Below are positions 7,856 to 15,996 of a stretch of DNA of 64,000 nt, piece by piece (within the stretch, counting starts at the first letter, position 1; every line of letters begins with the position of its first letter). The translations under genes and the position numbers were made by a program. Under the pieces are notes generated by a model. It had not been told where the DNA came from, ran no database searches, and saw only the letters and a program-made list of their open reading frames with translations. The stretch is from Paucidesulfovibrio longus DSM 6739 (lineage in GTDB: Bacteria > Desulfobacterota > Desulfovibrionia > Desulfovibrionales > Desulfovibrionaceae), in assembly GCF_000420485.1 (NCBI RefSeq), contig NZ_ATVA01000015.1, forward strand, positions 62,001 to 126,000, given 5' to 3'.

Positions 7856-9334
7856 ATGCAAACGAATTCATATACTGAGCACGCGAAAGAAAACCTACCG
7901 TTACAGTTCAAGGTGTTGAAGCTGTCGCTGCTTATTGACGTATTTTCCTGTCTTCCTGTCGTAGCGATAGCCATACTTTCAAACTCGATGATACTTTTTA
8001 CTGATATTTATGATTATTCATACAATATCATTTCCGGAATCATCTCTGTCACCATTGTCAACAAATTGATCAAAGGAAAGATCACATCTTACGACTATGG
8101 ATCCGGGAAACTGGAAAGCATGGGCTCTCTCGTCATCTCCGCATTGGTGATCATGGGCTTGATCTCAACAGCGGCACTATCAATACACCGCATTTATTAT
8201 CCGCAGAGCTTGAATATTGATTTTTCGCTGATCGGCTTTGCAATCAATTTTATCGCCTTGATCATCAACATCATCTTATGGCTAAGAGTGCAAAAAATAG
8301 CCGCAGTCTCAAATTCGCCGATAATGAAATCTCAATGGAGACTGCACCGCGCGAATGCAATTGTTAATATGTTTGTATTTATATCATTGCTTGCAGCAAT
8401 ATTGTTCCGAGATTTTTCTTGGGGTTTTATTATAGACCCTGTCTGCGCCATATTGTTGGTCTTTGCTGCTGGATATGCTTTTGTAGGTCTGATCAAGGAA
8501 AGCCTGAACGACCTCCTGGACAAAACCCTTGATGAAGACCTGCAGATGAAAATTCTCAGGAGATTAGCGGAACACCATGACTGGTACGATTCTTTTCACA
8601 GTGTAAAATCCAGGAAATCAGGCAAGAAGATAATTATCGACATTACGCTTGGCTTCACACCTGCCAAGACAGCGGGAGAGATGTTTGAACTGACTGGAAG
8701 ACTCAAAGAAAAACTTGAAAACGACATACCTGACAGCGAAGTGCAGATCATCTCGCGGATCGACAAAGAGTTTGATGAGACAAATATTGCGAGAAAGTCA
8801 TTAAGCAAAATACGGATTCTACCAATCACGGAAGCCGACCTTACGGACTCCATGGAGTTGGCCAGAAGATATCTTCCATCAGACAATCCTGAATTGATTC
8901 TAAATGTGCTGAAGGAAAGCTGCATGCTTGGCACCAACAGTGAAGAACTCTTGAAAGAGAACATAGTGAACCCACGCTACTGGGTAGCATTGAGCGACGA
9001 CAAATTAATTGGTTTTTCTGGATACTATTTCTATTCCCATGAGCCTGATTCCGTGTGGGCGGGTTGGGCCACTGTTGATCTGCGCCTTGGCCTGCTTTCG
9101 GCAAGGGCTGCCAACAACCTGTTTACAAAAGTCGCTTACGAAGCAAGAAAAACAGGAAGAAAATACATAAGACTCTGCACAAGCGCCTTACCTGAAGAAG
9201 CCATGGCAAACAAAATACATTCCAAGTTTGGCTTTGAGATCTATAAAACAGACATTGACTGGGACGGAGTTGAGCTGCTTTACAAGCAAGCCGAAACAGA
9301 ATCTGTCTTTGAAAAATTCCAGAAGAATGCTTGA
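7856..9334 (+). CDS. Cation diffusion facilitator-like transporter fused to a GNAT acetyltransferase domain
   Basis: A 492-residue protein joining two domains. Residues ~20-305 resemble cation diffusion facilitators: about six membrane segments, the post-TM2 sequence YDYGSGKLESMGSL (family HPYGHGKxE-like), and a C-terminal cytoplasmic metallochaperone-like fold. Residues ~318-480 resemble GNAT acetyltransferases, ending in the typical KIHSKFGFEIYKTD strand, though the acetyl-CoA loop is degenerate. The usual Zn ligands in TM2 and TM5 (H/DxxxD and HxxxD) read D53xxxN57 and N167xxxN171, so ordinary zinc transport is doubtful. Codon use is markedly AT-rich compared with all neighbours, which suggests horizontal acquisition. 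No clear ribosome site precedes the ATG. Confidence 0.8.
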   Translation: MQTNSYTEHAKENLPLQFKVLKLSLLIDVFSCLPVVAIAILSNSMILFTDIYDYSYNIISGIISVTIVNKLIKGKITSYDYGSGKLESMGSLVISALVIMGLISTAALSIHRIYYPQSLNIDFSLIGFAINFIALIINIILWLRVQKIAAVSNSPIMKSQWRLHRANAIVNMFVFISLLAAILFRDFSWGFIIDPVCAILLVFAAGYAFVGLIKESLNDLLDKTLDEDLQMKILRRLAEHHDWYDSFHSVKSRKSGKKIIIDITLGFTPAKTAGEMFELTGRLKEKLENDIPDSEVQIISRIDKEFDETNIARKSLSKIRILPITEADLTDSMELARRYLPSDNPELILNVLKESCMLGTNSEELLKENIVNPRYWVALSDDKLIGFSGYYFYSHEPDSVWAGWATVDLRLGLLSARAANNLFTKVAYEARKTGRKYIRLCTSALPEEAMANKIHSKFGFEIYKTDIDWDGVELLYKQAETESVFEKFQKNA

Positions 9335-9496
9335 AGAGAGTAATACAGAATTTTAACCAGCTCCGATCCATCTGTCGGGCTGCGACCGACAAGCGCCAGC
9401 TTCGCGGACCGGACTCTCTCCCACAAGTTCGACAGCAAACCCGCAAGGCTCCCAAGGCCTTGGAAGTGCGTGGCGTCGAGCATCATCCCGCTGGAC

Positions 9497-10222
9497 TCAT
9501 CCAGCTTGTGCCGAGGCCTTTTTCGGTCGGCCCCACGGGCAGGCCCGGATGCATACCCCGCAGATGGGGTGCTCGATATGTTCGAGCTTTTTGTTTTCGA
9601 CCATGACGCGCTGCTTGCAGCGTTCGAAGAACAAGGCTTCTTCGCGGCGTTGGTAATGGCTCTCGGTGTTCACGTTGCGGATGGCTCCGACAGGGCAAGC
9701 GTCGGCACAGGCGCTGCACCCCGCGCAACGGTTCCTCAAAGGCTCATCCGCGACAAAAGGCGCATTCGTCAGGATGCTGACCAACCGGATTCGCGGGCCG
9801 TACTCCGGGCTGACCGTCAGCAGGCTTTTGCCCTGCCAGCCCACCCCCGCGGCCACGGCCACGGCTTTATGCGAGACGGCTCCCCGCAACTCCGAGGCAT
9901 CCACTGTTTTGGATGCCGGGATGGGCAGCGCCGACCAGCCCCTCTCCTGAAGCCAGAAGGCCGAACGGGCGGCAAGACCGTCGAGCATGGCGTTCACGAC
10001 CTGATAATGCTCATGGTAGAGCGGCGTGGGCACGTCCTCGATCATGTCCAGCACCGCGTCGGAAAGGTGCAGTGCCAGGCTCACGGCGCGGGGATACGCC
10101 CCCCACAGCCCTTCGGGCCGGGTCGGCAATCCGTGCAGCCGCGCAGTATCGGCAATCCCCACCAAATGAGCGCCCATATTCCGGGCCGCATCCTTGAACT
10201 GCGAAGTCAACTGTTCCGACAT
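9497..10222 (-). CDS. QueG-like 4Fe-4S double-cluster protein
   Basis: A cytoplasmic iron-sulfur protein of 241 residues. The C-terminal third carries two ferredoxin-type motifs, CAGCSACADACP and CGVCIRACPWG, arranged as in the epoxyqueuosine reductase QueG family; the N-terminal part contains the family-like stretch GVGWQGKSLLTVSPEYG. It is shorter than true QueG (about 350-380 residues), so a role in queuosine synthesis is not assured; many such paralogues are uncharacterised. The start at 10222 follows a TGAGG site. It lies 47 bases after the next gene upstream on the same strand and may be cotranscribed with it. Confidence 0.7.
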   Translation of the reverse strand: MSEQLTSQFKDAARNMGAHLVGIADTARLHGLPTRPEGLWGAYPRAVSLALHLSDAVLDMIEDVPTPLYHEHYQVVNAMLDGLAARSAFWLQERGWSALPIPASKTVDASELRGAVSHKAVAVAAGVGWQGKSLLTVSPEYGPRIRLVSILTNAPFVADEPLRNRCAGCSACADACPVGAIRNVNTESHYQRREEALFFERCKQRVMVENKKLEHIEHPICGVCIRACPWGRPKKASAQAG

Positions 10223-10269
10223 CGACAACCTCAAAGCAAATGGGATCTCGCGACGCATTGAGCGTATCT

Positions 10270-10836
10270 TCAGCTTTTTTGGAACGGGCCGCAGCATTCG
10301 CTGCTGCAACAGCTGTCCAGAAGAAAGCCGTTGTATGCATGAAAAATACGTTCCAACTTGGACCGCTGGTCCGGGCTGAGCGGCGTCCTGTCCGCCTTTT
10401 CCGCTGCGCGCTGCAACTCTTCCCAGCGGGGCACGGCCCGCATCCCCTCTTCCAATACTTCTCCGCTCGCCGGATCAATGAGTGCGGCGTCCCGGCTGTC
10501 CGTGGCCAATGCCAGAGGAGCGGGTCCGTTGTCGATGAGCCTTGCGGCCACGGCGGTTTCCCGGACAAAGCTGCCGACGCAGCCCGAGCAGAAGACTACC
10601 ACGAGGAGCGGTCTGCCCGCGTCATCGTAGGCCACGAGGTCGAGATTGCGGTTGAACCTCTCCCCGTCCACTTCGTAGCTGAAAGGCACCTTGGCCCGCA
10701 GCCGTTCGCGCGGGTAGCCGAGCTCCTCCACGAGAAGACGGGCCAAAGCCTGCCGGAATTCCTCGTAGGTGGTTTCCTCGATTTCCTCTCCGGTCAGATA
10801 ATCCCGCAACGTGTTGCCGAGACTGACTTCATGCAT
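10270..10836 (-). CDS. HsdR N-terminal-domain-like protein lacking nuclease motif
   Basis: A 188-residue protein resembling the type I restriction HsdR N-terminal domain (restriction-endonuclease fold): YEEFRQALARLLVEELGYP, then NLDLVAYDDAGRPLLVVVFC. The Asp of the PD-(D/E)xK site is present (D66), but the E-x-K positions read V81-F82-C83, so nuclease activity is unlikely. The C-terminus ends in a cysteine cluster (CCSSECC) that could bind metal. No hsdM or hsdS gene is nearby, so this is not a restriction locus. The start at 10836 follows AAGGAGG. Confidence 0.7.
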   Translation of the reverse strand: MHEVSLGNTLRDYLTGEEIEETTYEEFRQALARLLVEELGYPRERLRAKVPFSYEVDGERFNRNLDLVAYDDAGRPLLVVVFCSGCVGSFVRETAVAARLIDNGPAPLALATDSRDAALIDPASGEVLEEGMRAVPRWEELQRAAEKADRTPLSPDQRSKLERIFHAYNGFLLDSCCSSECCGPFQKS

Positions 10837-10885
10837 GAGTACCTCCTTGGCGGCCCGTGCCGTCCAAGTACGAAATAACACGGCA

Positions 10886-10919
10886 GAAAAAAAAGGGGAA
10901 CTTCCGCGGAAGTTCCCCC
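10886..10919 (-). terminator. Intrinsic terminator of the nuo operon
   Basis: A perfect 11-bp inverted repeat (10895-10905 with 10908-10918) is followed on the minus strand by eight T. It lies 23 bases past the nuoN stop and closes the 11.6-kb operon. Confidence 0.95.
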
Positions 10920-10941
10920 TGGAATGCTGTTCGCCGACAGG

Positions 10942-12369
10942 CTACGGCACGAGGGCCTTGCCCGCCTGGATGGCGATGTTGAAGACCGGGCCGGGCACCA
11001 GGCCGAAGATGAAGACCACGGCGGCGAGCAGGCCCGCTCCGGCAACGCTGAACGCGCTGGTGTCGGGCAGGGGCATGTCGTCGTCGGCTTCATGAGTGTA
11101 GGCGTGGCGCACGAGGCTCAGGTAGTAGTAGATGGCGATGGCGCTGTTCGCGGCCAGGACGATGACCAGCCAGTTGTAGCCGTTGTCCCAGGCGGCCGTG
11201 ATCAGGAAGAACTTGCCCATGAAGCCCATGGTCGGCGGCAGGCCCACCAGGGCGAAGGCGCCCACGGCCAGCGAGAGAGCCAGGGCCGGAGAACGCTTAT
11301 AGAGGCCGTTCAGATCGTCGAGCCGCAGGTTGCGGCCATCCACGGCCACTCGGCTGACGACCCAGAAGCAAAGCAGGTTCATCAGGATGTAGGCCAGGGC
11401 GTAGAACGCGGCGGCGGAAAGGCCCTGAGCCGTGCCCGCGACAAGACCGACCATGACGTAGCCCGCATGAGCCACGGAAGAGAAGCCGAGCAAGCGCTTG
11501 ATGTCCGTCTGGGCCAGGGCCGAGAGGTTGCCGAAGGTCATGGAGATGGCACCGAGCACCGCGAGAAGGGTCGTGATCTCCATGCCGGGCTTGAGCAGCA
11601 CGGCAAGACGGATGAGCACCACCACCGCGCCGAGCTTGGGCAGCGTGGCCACATACGCGGCGGTCTCGTTGCTGGAGCCTTGGTACACGTCCGGACACCA
11701 GAAGTGGAACGGGAACAGGGCCAGCTTGTAGAACATGCCTGCCAGGAACATGGACAGCCCCGCCACGGCCATGGGATTGGCCGCGAAGCTCCAGTCCATC
11801 TTGGCCATTTCGGAGATGTAGCTGCTGTGCGCTCCGGCGAGCACGTAGGAGAAGCCGAACAGGGCGATGGCCGTGGCCACCGCGCCGAAGAGGATGTACT
11901 TGATGCCCGCCTCGGCGGCTCTCTTGTCCGTGGCCCGCAGCGGAATGATCGCATAGAGGCTGTAGGAGGAGAGTTCCAGGGCGAGATAGATGGTGATGAG
12001 TTCCACGGCCGAGGAGATGATCATCAGGCCGAAGGCGGACAGGGCCAGGAACAGGAAGTAGTCCGCGCGCTGGCCTTCCTCCAACGTCGGCTGGCGGGTG
12101 GCGTTGACCACCGCCACGAAGAAGCCGAAGGCGATGGCTCCCTTGAAGAACTGGGACATGGAATCCACATTGTAGACCCCATAGAACATCAGTCCCTGCG
12201 GCGACCAGAACGAGATGATGGTCACCAGCACGCCGAGGCCGGCGAAAAAGGGCAGCCATTTCTCAACGGGCGGTTCCCAGTCCCTGCTGCCCAGGCTGAA
12301 GATGAACAGCGCCGTGATGAGCAACAGCAGGTACAATTCCGGGACGATAGCGATCAGGTTGAAATTCAC
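10942..12369 (-). CDS. nuoN: NADH-quinone oxidoreductase-type subunit N
   Basis: A 475-residue membrane subunit of complex I with about 14 helices, one of the antiporter-like proton-pumping modules. Diagnostic stretches include ALFPFHFWCPDVYQGS and AGFSSVAHAGYVMVG-type sequence (read here as LLGFSSVAHAGYVMVG). It is the last gene of the operon, 12 bases after nuoM. The start is GTG at 12369 behind AGGGAG. The C-terminus includes the extra helices typical of bacterial NuoN. Confidence 0.95.
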   Translation of the reverse strand: MNFNLIAIVPELYLLLLITALFIFSLGSRDWEPPVEKWLPFFAGLGVLVTIISFWSPQGLMFYGVYNVDSMSQFFKGAIAFGFFVAVVNATRQPTLEEGQRADYFLFLALSAFGLMIISSAVELITIYLALELSSYSLYAIIPLRATDKRAAEAGIKYILFGAVATAIALFGFSYVLAGAHSSYISEMAKMDWSFAANPMAVAGLSMFLAGMFYKLALFPFHFWCPDVYQGSSNETAAYVATLPKLGAVVVLIRLAVLLKPGMEITTLLAVLGAISMTFGNLSALAQTDIKRLLGFSSVAHAGYVMVGLVAGTAQGLSAAAFYALAYILMNLLCFWVVSRVAVDGRNLRLDDLNGLYKRSPALALSLAVGAFALVGLPPTMGFMGKFFLITAAWDNGYNWLVIVLAANSAIAIYYYLSLVRHAYTHEADDDMPLPDTSAFSVAGAGLLAAVVFIFGLVPGPVFNIAIQAGKALVP

Positions 12370-12381
12370 GTTCGCAACTCC

Positions 12382-13920
12382 CTAGTTCTTCACCGGTTCC
12401 GCGGTCCCGAAGAGATCGCGGGCGGCCAGTTGCAACGGTTGTTCTTCTTCCACCTGCACGATCTGGGATCTCTTCTGGAAGTCGTCGAGCAGCTTCTCGA
12501 TGGAAGGATCGATGAGCTTGAAGAAGATGCCGGGTTGCAGGCCTATGTAAAGCACGAACACGGCCGGGATGGTCAGGAAGACCCACTCGCGGGAGCTGAG
12601 ATCCTTCCAGGTCTTGGCGCTGCTCGGACGGCCCCAGGCCATCTTCAGCGAGACGCGGAACATGTACGCCGCGCCGAGAAGCGCGCCGGGCACGATGCAC
12701 GCGCCGAGCCAGGGGTTCGCGGTGAACGTGCCCACAAATACGAGCAGTTCGCCCACGAAGCCGTTGGTGCCGGGGAATCCGAGAGAGGCCAGGGCGAAAA
12801 GCCCCCAGAAGAACATGAAGGCGGGTAGATACTTGCCAAGCCCCATGTTGTCCTTGATCTCACGGCTGTGGCTCCGTTCGTAGACGGCGCCGATCATCAT
12901 AAACATCGCGCCGGTGACGATGCCGTGGTTGAGCATCTGGAACAGCGCGCCTTCGACCCCCCTCAGGTTGAAGAGGAAGATGCCGAGGGTCACGAAGCCC
13001 ATGTGCCCCACCGAGGAGTACGCCACCAGTTTCTTGATGTCCGTCTGTCCGAGAGCGACCGCACCGCCGTAGAGAATCGAAGCGATGGAGATGCCGATCA
13101 TCAGCGGCGCGAAGTATTCGCTGGCCGCCGGGGTCAGGGGCAGACAGAAGCGCAGGAAGCCGTACGTTCCCATTTTCAGCAACACGGCCGCCAGGATCAC
13201 GGAACCGGCCGAGGGGGCCTGCACGTGGGCCGCGGGAAGCCATGTGTGGAACGGGAACATGGGCACCTTGATGGCGAAGGCGAGCGCCATGGCCAGGAAG
13301 CACCAGAACTGGAACCGGAAGCTGAAGTTCATGGTCATCAGCTCCGGAATCGAGAAGGTGCCGCCCGCCACCCGGAAGGCCACGATGGCCACCAGCAGCA
13401 TGACCGAGCCCGTCAGGGTGTAGAGGAAGAACTTGATCGAGGCATAGCGGCGCTCGTCGCCGCCCCAGACCGCGATCAGCAGGTACATGGGTACCAGCAT
13501 CGCCTCCCAGAAGACGTAGAACAGGACCAGATCGAGCGCGCTGAACACGCCGATGCAGGCGCTGGTCATGAACAGGAGGCAGAAGTGGAACTCTTTGATT
13601 CGTTTACCGATGTAGGTCCAGGAACACATCACGCAGAGCGGCAGCACGGCGATGGTCAGCAGCACCATGAGGTAGCTGATGCCGTCGATGCCGATGTGGT
13701 ATTCCAGACCCCACTCGCCCACCCAGGGAATCCGCTCGACGAACTGGAACTCGGATGAGAAGTTGAACCAGTAGAGCGGGATGGCCAGGATCAGCTCCAC
13801 TATGGAAGCGATCATGGTGTACATCCTCACGGCTGCGTCGCCGCGAATGATGAACAGACCCGCCGCCGCCAAGAGCGGGAACACTATCAATGTGGTCAGA
13901 ACCGGATAGCCGAAGTCCAA
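12382..13920 (-). CDS. nuoM: NADH-quinone oxidoreductase-type subunit M
   Basis: A 512-residue membrane subunit M of complex I, an antiporter-like pump. It carries the conserved VPMFPFHTWLPAAHVQAPSA segment and YSSVGHMGFVTLG, with the conserved glutamate in VFWEAMLVPMY. The start is TTG at 13920, positioned behind ACGGAGACG. The extended C-terminal tail (after about residue 470) is polar and not conserved. Spacing to the upstream antiporter-like gene is 26 bases. Confidence 0.95.
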   Translation of the reverse strand: MDFGYPVLTTLIVFPLLAAAGLFIIRGDAAVRMYTMIASIVELILAIPLYWFNFSSEFQFVERIPWVGEWGLEYHIGIDGISYLMVLLTIAVLPLCVMCSWTYIGKRIKEFHFCLLFMTSACIGVFSALDLVLFYVFWEAMLVPMYLLIAVWGGDERRYASIKFFLYTLTGSVMLLVAIVAFRVAGGTFSIPELMTMNFSFRFQFWCFLAMALAFAIKVPMFPFHTWLPAAHVQAPSAGSVILAAVLLKMGTYGFLRFCLPLTPAASEYFAPLMIGISIASILYGGAVALGQTDIKKLVAYSSVGHMGFVTLGIFLFNLRGVEGALFQMLNHGIVTGAMFMMIGAVYERSHSREIKDNMGLGKYLPAFMFFWGLFALASLGFPGTNGFVGELLVFVGTFTANPWLGACIVPGALLGAAYMFRVSLKMAWGRPSSAKTWKDLSSREWVFLTIPAVFVLYIGLQPGIFFKLIDPSIEKLLDDFQKRSQIVQVEEEQPLQLAARDLFGTAEPVKN

Positions 13921-13946
13921 AGCGCGTCTCCGTTAGTTTTTCCGGT

Positions 13947-15734
13947 CTAGGCGAGGTACCAGACCAGAGCGAACACACACAGCGCCAGAATGGCGGCCAG
14001 CCCAAGGTAATCCTGCAAGCGGCCTGTCTGCACCCTGGCGCCAAGCTTGCCGACGTTCATGACCGAATAGGCCGACCCGTCCACGACGGTGTCGATGCCC
14101 TTGCGGTCGAACCAGGCGGAGCCTGAAGCGAGTCCCAACAGCCCGGCAAGACCGCCGACACGATAGACCTCGGTCCAGCGGTCGTCGATCCAGGCCAGGG
14201 GACGGCAGACCAGCCACAATACCAACTTCCCGATGAGACGATAGAAATAATCGAAATCGAGATTGAGCTGCTTGTGCGGAGTGATGATCTTCCTGCAGAA
14301 GTAGAACGCCAGACCCGAAAAGCCGAGAATCAGCAGGGACTGAAGCACATGCCAGGTGGTCCAGGGCACGTACATTTCCTCCACCGCGAAGGGCAGGTAG
14401 GCGTACAGCATCTGCGGATAGACGCCCTGGGCGATACACAGAGCGCCGCCCATGCTCATGGCCAGATACATGTTCCAGGGGATGGGCTTGAGCGTGCGGT
14501 CGCTGAGCTTCTTCCCGCCCCAGAAGGCGAAATACGGAAGCTTGATGCCCACCGAGATGAACGTGCCCACCGCAGCGATCTCCATGCCCGCAGCCAGCCA
14601 GGGGCGATGCGCCTCGGCCGCGCCGGTGATGGTCATGGTCTTGGAAATGAATCCGTTGAACAGCGGCCAGCCGGAGATGGACAGAGCCGCGATCATATAA
14701 AGCAGCATGACCCAGGGCAGCTTGCCGACCAGGCCGCCGAGCTCGTCGAGCTTCTGGGTTCCGGTCGCGTAAAGCAGGCAGCCGACGCCCATGAAGAGCA
14801 GGCCCTTGTACAGGATGTGCGCATAGGCGTGGGCGCAGGCGCCGTTCAGCGTCATGGCCGTGCCGATGCCGATGCCCGCCACCATGTACCCGACCTGGGA
14901 TACGATGTGGTAGGACAGAATCCTGCGGGCGTTATTTTCCATGCAGGCGTAAAGCACGCCGTACACCGCCATGCAGGTACCCGCCACAGCCAGGATCTCC
15001 CAGCCCGCGAAGCCTCGGCAAAGCACGTAGACCGCGGTCTTGGTGGTGAAGGCACTCATGAACACCGAGCCGGTCACCGTGCCGCGGGGATAGGCGTCCG
15101 GCAGCCAAGCGTGCAGGGGAACCACCGCCGAGTTCACGCAGAAGCCCGCGAGAATCAGCCAGTGGTAGAAATGCGCATTGGCCGGGTTGATGTACTCGAA
15201 GGCGAAGGAACCCGTGGCCTGATACTGGAAGAGCAGCCCGGCCAGCAGGAACAGGCCGCCGACCGTATGGTACAGGAAGTACCGGAAGCCTGCGCGGGTG
15301 GAGGCTTCGTTGCGGGCCAGCCAGATCAGGAAGGTCGAGCCGATGCTCATCAGCTCCCAGAACACGAAGAGCGTCAGGTAGTCGCCCGAAAAGACGCAGC
15401 CGAGGCCGCCCGCCACATAGAGCGCGGCGCAGGCGTGCTGCATCTTGTCTTTGACGTGCAATGCGTAGGTGAACCCGATCAGCGAGACGATGGAAAAGAC
15501 CTGGGCGAAGATGATGGACAGTTTGTCCACCCTGCCGAGGACGAGCGTCTCACCCATCCAGTTCAACGTGCCGTAGACTCCCGGCTGCATGGCGAAGACC
15601 GAATAGACGGCGATGAGCGGCGGCAGAAGCAGCAGCCAGCGCCAGTATTTCGAATCTCCCTTGAAAAAGGGCAACGCCAGGGCCAGGGCCAGAAACCCTA
15701 ACGATGGATGGATGAAACTAGTCGCCTGAATCAT
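13947..15734 (-). CDS. MrpD/NuoL-like antiporter subunit of complex I (595 aa)
   Basis: A 595-residue membrane protein of the proton-conducting antiporter family. It contains VVPLHAWLPDAYPRGTVTGS and SAFTTKTAVYVLCR, stretches closer to MrpD-type Na+/H+ antiporter subunits than to classical NuoL. The glutamate of the first half-channel (VFWELMSIGSTF) is conserved. A C-terminal extension of roughly 100 residues, with further hydrophobic segments, follows the core and could act like the lateral arm of NuoL; that is inference. It sits where nuoL is expected, between the small gene at 15718 (17-base overlap) and nuoM. Confidence 0.85.
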   Translation of the reverse strand: MIQATSFIHPSLGFLALALALPFFKGDSKYWRWLLLLPPLIAVYSVFAMQPGVYGTLNWMGETLVLGRVDKLSIIFAQVFSIVSLIGFTYALHVKDKMQHACAALYVAGGLGCVFSGDYLTLFVFWELMSIGSTFLIWLARNEASTRAGFRYFLYHTVGGLFLLAGLLFQYQATGSFAFEYINPANAHFYHWLILAGFCVNSAVVPLHAWLPDAYPRGTVTGSVFMSAFTTKTAVYVLCRGFAGWEILAVAGTCMAVYGVLYACMENNARRILSYHIVSQVGYMVAGIGIGTAMTLNGACAHAYAHILYKGLLFMGVGCLLYATGTQKLDELGGLVGKLPWVMLLYMIAALSISGWPLFNGFISKTMTITGAAEAHRPWLAAGMEIAAVGTFISVGIKLPYFAFWGGKKLSDRTLKPIPWNMYLAMSMGGALCIAQGVYPQMLYAYLPFAVEEMYVPWTTWHVLQSLLILGFSGLAFYFCRKIITPHKQLNLDFDYFYRLIGKLVLWLVCRPLAWIDDRWTEVYRVGGLAGLLGLASGSAWFDRKGIDTVVDGSAYSVMNVGKLGARVQTGRLQDYLGLAAILALCVFALVWYLA

Positions 15735-15987
15735 AGAATTCCTCGTTCCGAGCGATGAAGGGCTGAACGATTTTCTTCATGACGATAACCATGGCCAGAC
15801 CGAACACGAGCCCGAAGCCAGCCCAGAACCCCGTATACTTGTCGATCACGAAATGCGGCTCATGCGTGTTCCAGATGAAGTTGAGGCCGACGAGGACCGC
15901 GAGGATCACGTACATGATCGTCCGGAAGGTACTCCCCTTCTCCCTCAGCTTCTCGAAGAAAGCGCCGAGCGGTGTGAGTTCCGCCAT
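15718..15987 (-). CDS. Small two-helix membrane protein in the nuo operon
   Basis: An 89-residue protein with two hydrophobic segments (about residues 22-40 and 53-71) and charged ends; it opens MAELTPLGAFFEKLREKG. I do not recognise a family. It lies between the two MrpD-like genes, overlapping the downstream one by 17 bases and following the upstream one by 9 bases. Translational coupling suggests it is an accessory subunit of this complex I variant or of its antiporter module. Confidence 0.75.
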   Translation of the reverse strand: MAELTPLGAFFEKLREKGSTFRTIMYVILAVLVGLNFIWNTHEPHFVIDKYTGFWAGFGLVFGLAMVIVMKKIVQPFIARNEEFYDSGD

Positions 15988-15996
15988 TACAGCCCC

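Noticed and set aside
10924-12828. 634-residue plus-strand open frame opposite nuoN and nuoM
   Set aside because: Same antisense effect; it crosses a strong terminator and two genes.
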